Under the pieces are notes generated by a model. It was not told the DNA's origin and did not search any database. It worked only from the letters and a program-made list of their open reading frames with translations. Below, piece by piece: positions 6,093-13,400 of a DNA stretch of 22,324 nt (positions are counted from its first letter, which is position 1; every line of letters starts with the position of its first letter). A program made the translations under genes and the position numbers. Source of the DNA: a virus; IMG/VR virus record IMGVR_UViG_3300042298_000285, positions 1 to 22,324 of that record; one strand, written 5' to 3'.

Positions 6093-7010
6093 ATGAGCAA
6101 CATTCAACTCTTTAATCAAGAAGTCCCCGATTTCCTCCAAAACGCTGGCTTGAGTGAACTGACCAAGTCCTTGGTCGGTCGCCCCCGTAACAAGCGTCTG
6201 GTGCCCAAGAACGGCATCTGGACGAAGATGGTTGGTGGTGAAGCGATGGGCAAGCTCAAGGGCGACATCGATGTCGTTATCGTCAACGCCGCGCCGCACG
6301 TTGGTCGGATCTTCTACGCTACTGCGTGGAACCCCGATGCCGAGCCGACCGCACCGGACTGCTTCTCGAATGATGGCCGCATCCCCGATGCCAAGTCTGC
6401 GAATGTGCAAGCCAGCCGCTGTGACGATTGCCCCCAGAACATCAAAGGTTCTGGGCAAGGCCAATCAAAAGCCTGCCGTTACAACCGTTTCATCGCCGTG
6501 CTGTTGAAGGACGACTTTGGTACTTCTCTGGAAGGAGAGGTGTACCAGATCAAGCTGGCATCCAAGTCCCTCTTTGGTGACAACGATGGCAATGCGTACA
6601 CGTTCGAGAACTACACCAAATACCTGGGCAACAACGGCAAGAACGTGGATCACGTTGTGACCCGCATTAGCTTCAACGAGAACAACGACAACCAGTCGGT
6701 TATGTTCGCTCCTGTTGGCTACATCAACCGCCAGCAGTATGACGTGGCTCAGCGCGTGGCTAACCTGCCCGCAACCAAGGCTCTGATCGCCATGACACCT
6801 TCCCAGGTCGATGGTGTTACCAAGCTGCCCCCTCCGATGTTCAAGCCTGCGATCACTACAGCCGCAGTGACTGATATTGAAGACATCGAGGATGAGCCGC
6901 CCAGCAAGCGCCCGAGCAAGAAGTCTGTAGACGCAGACGCAGAAACCCCTGCAGCCAAGAGCAAGAAGGCACTTGCCGACGTGGTCTCCGCCTGGAGTAA
7001 GGACGACTGA
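6093..7010 (+). CDS. probable single-stranded DNA-binding protein with zinc-type cysteine cluster
   Basis: This protein has 305 residues. The N-terminal two thirds are beta-rich with aromatic residues. Four cysteines (Cys90, then Cys110 and Cys113 in CDDCPQN, then Cys128 in KACRYNRF) suggest a structural zinc site. The last 60 residues are low-complexity Ala/Lys/Pro/Asp and end in WSKDD, the short acidic tip that many ssDNA-binding proteins use to contact partners. T4 gp32 also combines a zinc site with an acidic tail, but sequence similarity to gp32 is not obvious. Position between a promoter and the primase-helicase gene fits a replication SSB. No clear Shine-Dalgarno precedes ATG 6093. The assignment rests on architecture and context. 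Confidence 0.6.
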   Translation: MSNIQLFNQEVPDFLQNAGLSELTKSLVGRPRNKRLVPKNGIWTKMVGGEAMGKLKGDIDVVIVNAAPHVGRIFYATAWNPDAEPTAPDCFSNDGRIPDAKSANVQASRCDDCPQNIKGSGQGQSKACRYNRFIAVLLKDDFGTSLEGEVYQIKLASKSLFGDNDGNAYTFENYTKYLGNNGKNVDHVVTRISFNENNDNQSVMFAPVGYINRQQYDVAQRVANLPATKALIAMTPSQVDGVTKLPPPMFKPAITTAAVTDIEDIEDEPPSKRPSKKSVDADAETPAAKSKKALADVVSAWSKDD

Positions 7011-7012
7011 CC

Positions 7013-7246
7013 ATGACCTATGGGTACAGCCAGCGTATGGCGGAGCTTAATCGCTCCGCTGAGCTGGAGTCGATAGGTGTGGCGCTGGGTAGGGAATGCA
7101 TCAGGATCGGACTCTCCGTCCGTACTGTTGCAGAGGACTTAGGTGTCTCTCGCATGACGATCTACAACTGGTTCACTGGCGCAAGTAAGCCCAGTAAACG
7201 GATGGACTTGGTCGTCAAAGCTTACCTAACCGACCTACGCAAGTAA
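7013..7246 (+). CDS. small helix-turn-helix DNA-binding protein
   Basis: This 77-residue protein has a clear helix-turn-helix at residues about 36-63: SVRTVAEDLGVSRMTIYNWF followed by TGASKPSKRM, typical of Cro/CI or transposase-like XRE-type domains (helix, Gly turn, recognition helix with SRMTIYNWF). There is no ligand-binding or oligomerisation domain. It begins two bases after the ssDNA-binding protein gene and precedes the primase-helicase gene. It may regulate the phage operon or mark an origin. Neither can be decided from sequence. Confidence 0.8.
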   Translation: MTYGYSQRMAELNRSAELESIGVALGRECIRIGLSVRTVAEDLGVSRMTIYNWFTGASKPSKRMDLVVKAYLTDLRK

Positions 7247-7258
7247 CCCATGTGTACT

Positions 7259-7276
7259 ACGGAGCTTCGGCTCCGT
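7259..7276 (+). promoter_or_regulatory. extra-stable cUUCGg tetraloop hairpin before the primase-helicase gene
   Basis: ACGGAGC (7259-7265), TTCG (7266-7269) and GCTCCGT (7270-7276) form a perfect 7-base-pair stem with the C(UUCG)G tetraloop, one of the most stable RNA loops known. No U-tract follows, so termination is unlikely. It sits between the HTH stop (7246) and ATG 7300. It could act as an RNA-processing boundary, a decay barrier or a translational control element. Confidence 0.6.
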
Positions 7277-7299
7277 GGTGCCCTATTCACTCCAAAAAT

Positions 7300-10143
7300 A
7301 TGACGAACTTCGACTTGCTCGACACAGTGCTGCCCAAAGAGGGTCGGTACTGCATGTTTGGGAAAGGTCGGTACATAGTCCAGAAGTTCTTTGATACCCG
7401 GGAACAGTTAGACGCTGAGGTCAGCAAGCTTGTAGATAACAACTTCGATGCTTACTTTGGCTGCGCCAAGTTCGGTGACGCCAACAACCGTGAGCATGGA
7501 AACGCCGAGTACTTCCACGCACTGTGGATGGACATAGACTGCGGCGAAGCAAAGGCTAAGCCAAACGACAAGGGCAAGATCGAGGGGTACATCGATCAAG
7601 AGACCGGCCTGAAAGCCGTGATGGAGTTCTGCAAGTCCCAGAAGCTCCCTCGCCCGATCATTGTTGACTCAGGCAATGGCCTGCACTTCTATTGGATTCT
7701 CACTGAGGTGGTTCGTCGCCCACAGTGGGAGGCGCTGTCTAAGAGATTCCGTGCGCTGGCCATCGAGAAAGGGCTGATTGTAGATACTTCAGTATTTGAA
7801 GCATCCAGAGTCCTGCGCGTCCCCGGCACATTCAACTTCAAGAACTCTCCCCCCAGCCCTGTGGCGGTGATCAGTGGGGAGCATGACGTTACCGACTACG
7901 AAGTCTGGAAAGCACTCATCGGTGCCCCAGACGCAGAGATCCCACAAGACACCAGCCATTTGCCCAGAGGCATGAGCCCCCTTCAGGAGGCTCTGATGGA
8001 GAACCGGATCAAGCGGTTCAGCACCATCATGCTCAAGTCGGCGGGGGGTAGTGGCTGTCAGCAACTACTGTATTGCTATCAGAACCAGAAGGACATCAGC
8101 TACAACCTTTGGCGGTCGGCACTCTCTATTGCCACGCACTGCGTGGACAGGGAGAAAGCGATCCACAAGATCTCAAGCGACCACCCGCAGTACACAGAAG
8201 GTGAGACAGAGATTAAGGCTGCAGACATAGGTGGCCCACACCTGTGCACAACCTTTGAAACCCAGAACCCCGGGGGGTGTGACGGGTGCCCCAACAAGGG
8301 TAGGTTCAAGTCGCCCATCATGCTTGGTATGGACATCGCCAAGGCGGAGGAACCGGATGACGATGGTGACGGCAGTGATACCGCAGTAGCCACCCCCAAG
8401 CTCCCTGCTTTGCCGACGCCCTACTTTCGGGGCAAGCACGGCGGCATCTATCGACTACCGCCCACCACAGAAGACGATCCGGTACTTGTGTATGAGCATG
8501 AGCTTCACGTAGTCAAGCGCATGTCCGACCCGGTTCAGGGAGAGGTGGTTTTGTTCCGGCTGCACCTGCCAAAAGATGGGGTGCGTGAATTCACCCTCCC
8601 TATGACAACGGTGGTAGCTGAAAGAGAGTTGCGCCCTGCACTGGCTATGCACGGGTTGGTCAGCTTCAGTGATCAGTTCAAACTCATCTACACGTACATC
8701 ACTACGTGCGTCAAAAACATACAGGTAACCAACAAGGCAGAAATCATGAGAACTCAATTTGGCTGGGTAGACAACAACACCAAGATGATCATCGGGGATC
8801 GGGAGGTCACCGCACAGGGCAGCTTCTACAGCCCCCCGTCAAGTACGACCAAGGTCGAGGCGGAGATGATGCAACCAGAGGGTACGTTGGAGAAGTGGAA
8901 GGAAATCTTCAACATGTACGCTCAGCCTGGGCTAGAGGCGAACGCATTCGCTGCGTTGACGGGGTTCGGCTCCCCGCTGCTGAAGTTCACTGGGTTGAGT
9001 GGGGCGATCATCAACCTCATCTTCCCTGGCTCGGGCTCTGGTAAGTCCACCATCCTGTACATGTGCAACAGCATTTACGGGCACCCAAAGAACTTGGCGT
9101 CGATTTGGAAGGACACACTGAACGCCAAGATGCACCGGCTCGGGGTACTGAACAACCTGCCTAACACCATTGACGAAATCACCAACACCACTGCGGAAGA
9201 GTTCTCTGACCTTGCTTACAGCATTTCGCAGGGGCGTGGCAAGAACCGGATGAAGGCATCGTCCAACGAGATGCGGGTCAACCTGACAAGTTGGCAGGGG
9301 ATCACACTTGCTTCGTCAAATGCAAGCTTCTACGAGAAGCTCGGCGCAGCCAAAGACTCGCCCGACGGTGAGTCCATGCGTTTGATGGAGTACGCCATCA
9401 TGCCGAGCAACATCATCCCAGTGGAGTTGGGCAAGAAGATGTTTGACCACGAGCTGATGGAGAACTACGGCCACGCTGGGGACATCTATGCCGAGTACCT
9501 CGTTGGGCACCTCGAGGATGTAATCGACCTACTACGGCAGGTGCAAGCCAAGATCGACCGTGAGGTGCAGTTCACCAGCAGAGAACGGTTCTGGTCGGGC
9601 TTAGCAGCCTGCAACATCACGGGCGGCTTGCTTGCTAAAGACCTGGGCCTGCACAACTACGACATGCGGGCTGTCTACAGATGGATGGTCAACATGCTGC
9701 AGGGGATGCGTGAAGATATCAAACCCCCGTCTAGCAATGTCGTGACGATCATTGGCGAGTACGTCAACAACAACATGAGCAACGTCCTCGTGGTCAACGG
9801 AGATGCAGACGCTCGGACAAACTTGGTAGCGCTCCCCACAATGGAGCCCAGAGGTGAGCTGCTTATTCGCTTTGAGCCCGACACAAAGCGCCTGTTCTTT
9901 ACAGCCAAGGAGTTCCGGGGCTATTGCATCAAGCGGCAGATCAACTACAAGGGTGTGCTGGAGTCTCTTAAAGAGACAGGTGTATTCATCGGTCCAGGGA
10001 ACAAGCGGATGTCCAAGGGGATGAAGGTCTACTCACCGCCTGTGCGCATTCTGGAGTTCAACACAGACCATCCCGACTTCGTGAACGTCAATGACGTTCT
10101 GGGGGCTGACGATGATAATCGAAACGGTGCAGTACAGAATTAA
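7300..10143 (+). CDS. primase-polymerase (AEP) fused to DUF927-like helicase
   Basis: This 947-residue bifunctional replication enzyme has an N-terminal archaeo-eukaryotic primase domain with WMDID (Asp78 and Asp80), SGNGLHFYW (His129) and VDTSVFEASRVLRVPGTFNF (Asp162). These are the three hallmark motifs of PrimPol enzymes. A CTTF...NPGGCDGCP cluster (Cys316, Cys327 and Cys330) forms a probable zinc-binding linker. The C-terminal half is a DUF927-type ATPase: Walker A GSGSGKST (Lys582), Walker B TIDEIT (Asp625-Glu626) and a sensor-like ITLASSN. It should prime and unwind phage DNA, replacing a gp4/DnaB-type system. A longer GTG start at 7252 adds 16 residues, but that stretch is the hairpin region and reads unlike protein, so I prefer ATG 7300. 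Neither start has a clear Shine-Dalgarno. Confidence 0.92.
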   Translation: MTNFDLLDTVLPKEGRYCMFGKGRYIVQKFFDTREQLDAEVSKLVDNNFDAYFGCAKFGDANNREHGNAEYFHALWMDIDCGEAKAKPNDKGKIEGYIDQETGLKAVMEFCKSQKLPRPIIVDSGNGLHFYWILTEVVRRPQWEALSKRFRALAIEKGLIVDTSVFEASRVLRVPGTFNFKNSPPSPVAVISGEHDVTDYEVWKALIGAPDAEIPQDTSHLPRGMSPLQEALMENRIKRFSTIMLKSAGGSGCQQLLYCYQNQKDISYNLWRSALSIATHCVDREKAIHKISSDHPQYTEGETEIKAADIGGPHLCTTFETQNPGGCDGCPNKGRFKSPIMLGMDIAKAEEPDDDGDGSDTAVATPKLPALPTPYFRGKHGGIYRLPPTTEDDPVLVYEHELHVVKRMSDPVQGEVVLFRLHLPKDGVREFTLPMTTVVAERELRPALAMHGLVSFSDQFKLIYTYITTCVKNIQVTNKAEIMRTQFGWVDNNTKMIIGDREVTAQGSFYSPPSSTTKVEAEMMQPEGTLEKWKEIFNMYAQPGLEANAFAALTGFGSPLLKFTGLSGAIINLIFPGSGSGKSTILYMCNSIYGHPKNLASIWKDTLNAKMHRLGVLNNLPNTIDEITNTTAEEFSDLAYSISQGRGKNRMKASSNEMRVNLTSWQGITLASSNASFYEKLGAAKDSPDGESMRLMEYAIMPSNIIPVELGKKMFDHELMENYGHAGDIYAEYLVGHLEDVIDLLRQVQAKIDREVQFTSRERFWSGLAACNITGGLLAKDLGLHNYDMRAVYRWMVNMLQGMREDIKPPSSNVVTIIGEYVNNNMSNVLVVNGDADARTNLVALPTMEPRGELLIRFEPDTKRLFFTAKEFRGYCIKRQINYKGVLESLKETGVFIGPGNKRMSKGMKVYSPPVRILEFNTDHPDFVNVNDVLGADDDNRNGAVQN

Positions 10144-10306
10144 CTGGAAGGCTTTTCACAAAGGAGCTTCCTTCTTTGTACCCTGCATTAACTGGAAAAG
10201 AGCCCGTCGCCAAGTGCTTTGTGTAACCGACCGCCTCGGCATGGAGGTCATCATCAAGCCGGTGGTTGAAGAAGGTATACGCGGGTTGCGGGTGTGGAGG
10301 ATGTAG
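10112..10306 (+). CDS. small conserved phage protein
   Basis: This 64-residue ORF starts at ATG 10112 inside the last 32 bases of the primase-helicase gene, after a GGGGG ribosome-binding-like stretch. The sequence (INWKAFHKGASFFVPCINWKRARRQV...GIRGLRVWRM) matches a recurring short phage pattern of an aromatic strand, a basic helix and a terminal G-x-R-V-W-R strand. No catalytic residues are evident. It is the last gene of the left operon, immediately upstream of the terminator. An upstream extension to 10091 is possible but lacks support. Function is unknown. Confidence 0.7.
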   Translation: MIIETVQYRINWKAFHKGASFFVPCINWKRARRQVLCVTDRLGMEVIIKPVVEEGIRGLRVWRM

Positions 10307-10320
10307 GCTACACTTTTAGC

Positions 10321-10342
10321 GCAAGGAAGTCAGTTGCCTTGC
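10321..10342. other. stem-loop in the convergent intergenic region
   Basis: GCAAGG (10321-10326) and CCTTGC (10337-10342) form a 6-base-pair stem with a 10-base loop. A second small stem (GGAAG with CTTCC, about 10354-10370) follows. No U-run follows on either strand. They may guard 3' ends of the converging transcripts or be incidental. Apart from these and the terminator, the 104-base gap 10307-10410 shows nothing recognisable. Confidence 0.35.
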
Positions 10343-10378
10343 TTTCTCCTGATGGAAGTTAGCTCCTTCCGATCCTTC

Positions 10379-10407
10379 AGCCCCGGCGCAATGCCGGGGC
10401 TTTTTTT
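10379..10407 (+). terminator. rho-independent terminator of the left operon
   Basis: AGCCCCGGC (10379-10387) pairs with GCCGGGGCT (10393-10401) around a GCAAT loop, giving a 9-base-pair GC-rich stem followed by seven T residues (10401-10407). It acts on the + strand transcript and ends 3 bases from the stop codon of the opposing giant gene. On the - strand no U-tract follows the stem, so it appears one-directional. Confidence 0.93.
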
Positions 10408-10410
10408 CGC

Positions 10411-13400
10411 CTACTGTCGAGCGCGTTGCTCTTTCGCTTCCAGTGCCTGCCGGGATGGCAGAGCAGCTTTGCCGAAGTACTTGATGTCGGTCTCGGTCAA
10501 CGGCAGGCCACGGTAGGACTCACCCCGTGCTTTCGCTGCCGACTCAATCGAGCGAAGGATGTCGTCGGGCTCGATTGCCAACGTCTCATCAGGATGCCGC
10601 CGGTTGAACTCATCGCGCTTGGTCATGAACTCCTTGAACCGCTTGGTATCTTGTTTGAGATACGACTCTCTCAGGTTCTTCAGAATATCCTCACGCTCAA
10701 ACTTTATCTTCTGCATGACCGAGTAGAAGCGGTAGTTCAAGTTCTGAGCGTTGGAGATCTCATCAATCCGCAAGCCCATCGACTGGAACAGGAAGTCACC
10801 AAGGGTGTAGGCATCCTTGCTCAAAAGCTGCGTGCCCTTGTTGTCTTTGATGCCTTCCATCGCGTACTTCCACGCAACCAACGGACCTCGAGCGATTGCA
10901 GGGAGGAATTTCTCTGCAGCCTTCTGCGTGTCCCCATCCTTGAACGCCTTGTACGCATCCAGATACGTGAGAACCATGTTGATGGACGGGCCAGCCCGCT
11001 CAATCGCAGCCTCGATGAACCCTTCTCGAGGAGTGCGAGTCTCCTTGGTATCACGGAACCACAGGTCATTCAAAGACGTACGGCTTGCGATGTCCACACC
11101 CGTGAAGGCGTTGAGCGGGCCACGGTCAATGATGTCGCTGAGCTTCGTGCCGCCGATAGTGACATGTCCAAACTTCTCGGGCAGCAGCTCAGTGCGCCAC
11201 CAAAGTTCATAGTCCATCTGCTTGAGTGTCTTGGGCTTGTCCTCGTCACCGAGCGCGTTGGCCATCGCCCCCAGTAAACCCATGATGACACTGAACAGCG
11301 GCAGGCCAGAGGCCCCCGCCAGCAAGCCGGTCACACCCAAGATCCCAGAGAACTCCTTGAATGCCAGCCACCGAGTCTTACCCGGCAGTGGCTTGATGGT
11401 TTGAGCAAAGGTGCGTACAAGCCTCGTTGTGATAAATAGCGGATACATCGCAAACTGCAACACGAACCTTCCCGCTGCTTTCTGGAACAACGGTGGTCGG
11501 TTGTGCACAGCCATGTTGCCTGCGCTGTCGTGCGTGTCCTCGATAGCTTGGTCGATTGCAGCTTCATGAGCATCATTTGCTGCCTTGAGAACGTCTTGGT
11601 TCGCAGCCTTGGCGGCATCGACGGCCTTTTTAATAGCCAGTCGGTACGAGGTCAGGAACAGGATCTCGCGGGTGATGCGCTCGGCGTTGCTGAACAGCCC
11701 GCCTGTGATGGTGGTAGCTACGTGATACGCAGTGTCCTTGACCCCACCGACCTCAATAGACGGCACCCGAGCGCGTTCAAGAATTTCACCCGTCATGGTG
11801 GCATCGGTGCCACGGGCCATTGCCTTGAGTGCTTTGCGCTCATTGCCATTAAAGAAGACCGCTTTGGAGTGAAGCATCGAGATCGTTGGGAATACTCCTA
11901 ACGTGCGCTTGATATCCAATGCTGCAGTACGCTCAAGACCGAACTCGTCCCAGAACTTCATCAGCTTGGTCATCTCACGCGCAGTCTCAGCGTACCCATG
12001 CCGAGCGCCAAGAAGAGCAGCCCCATACGGCAAAGAGCTTAGCTGCACCAACGCAGAACCTGCTGCTGACAAGTAGTAGATGAACGAAGCACGGGTTGCC
12101 AGATCAACCGCCTTGGACCCAAGCTCAACCGACTTGGTAGACAACCCCGGCACCTTGTGCCCGTAGGGGTTCAACTGCACATCAACGCGCCGCGCCATCT
12201 CCTGCTGGTAGCGAACCAGAAGTGACTTCTCAGGGTTGCCCTCCAGCGATTTATCCGCAGCCACAAGTGAGTTGCGCAGCATGGTGCCGTACTTGATTCG
12301 GGCAAGTTGGCTGGACATGTGGATGGCAGTGGTGGAGAAGTTGCGGAGCAAGTCAGTGTTGAAGCCCGTGATCTCCTTACGCTTGATGAACGCTGTACGG
12401 AAGCTTTGGTCCGGCAGTGTGTTCAGGTAAAGCTGGTAGATGGAATCCTTGAGCTTGTCCCGACGGATACGGTCAACAGCAGGGTCACCCGTAGAGATTG
12501 GCGCAGCATCGATCAACTCAAAGATCTTGGTTAGCGCAGCCGTCATGTCTGACGTTTCTTTGCGGAACGACTCCAGCGTATCGCCTTGATCAAACTCATC
12601 AGGGTCTTTGAGGACTTCCTCGATAGGCCGATTGGTGCGCTGGGCGATGTCCTTAGCAAGCTCACGCTTCAGGGCTTCACGCTCGTAGGTAGAAGCAAAC
12701 GTGTAGAACTGCCGATCCTTGCTCTTCCTCTTACCCACACGCAGCCACAGATCCCCGCGATTACGCACCAACGCGAAATACGGAACGATGCGCTTGTCGG
12801 CTTCGTAGAGCTTCTTGATCTCAGCCAGCAGTTTGCTACGGGCACTTGCGGGCAGATCGGTGTTGTTGATCTGGTCATCCAGCAGGGTGCTGTAGTAGTC
12901 CACCATCGATTCGTAGTACTGCTTCAACTTCTTGTACAGCCGTTGCCCCTCTTTGCCGAGGCCGGTGTACAGCGAGTTCAGATCCTTGCTACGCTTATCA
13001 ACAGTTGGGTCGATCTCTGCGATGGTCGAGGCATAGACCACCTTCATCAGCTTGTCGCGCAGCCCAGGTTCTTTCTTGAACGTGGCGACCATGTCGTCGC
13101 TGATCTTCCCTGCAGCCTCCATCAGGTTGAACTCCATGCCACGCATGAGGCTCAACAGCTTGTTGGTGTTCTTCAGCTCAGGGATTGCTACGCTGCCTAC
13201 TTCTGCAATGGTGTCGGTGGTCATCAACGGCAAGAGCGTGTCAAGCCTTGACGCATCCAACGAATACAGAATGGAGCTGAGGACCGGTTTGATCTCGGAC
13301 AAATCACGCAGGGCATAGAGCCGACTCAGTTGTTCGGCACCCTTTGCGGACGCTCTTACTTTGGCAAGTGCTGCGTCAACGTCGGCGTCTATTTGCTTCT

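Noticed and set aside
10364-10373. AGGAGCTAAC on the - strand, identical to the 5' leader at 5650-5659
   Set aside because: No start codon follows at suitable distance and a 10-base match that includes a Shine-Dalgarno core can arise by chance.
10426-11277. 283-residue + strand frame after the terminator
   Set aside because: It is antisense to the C-terminal region of the giant protein, which has recognisable polyvalent-protein sequence, and it has no promoter or ribosome binding site.
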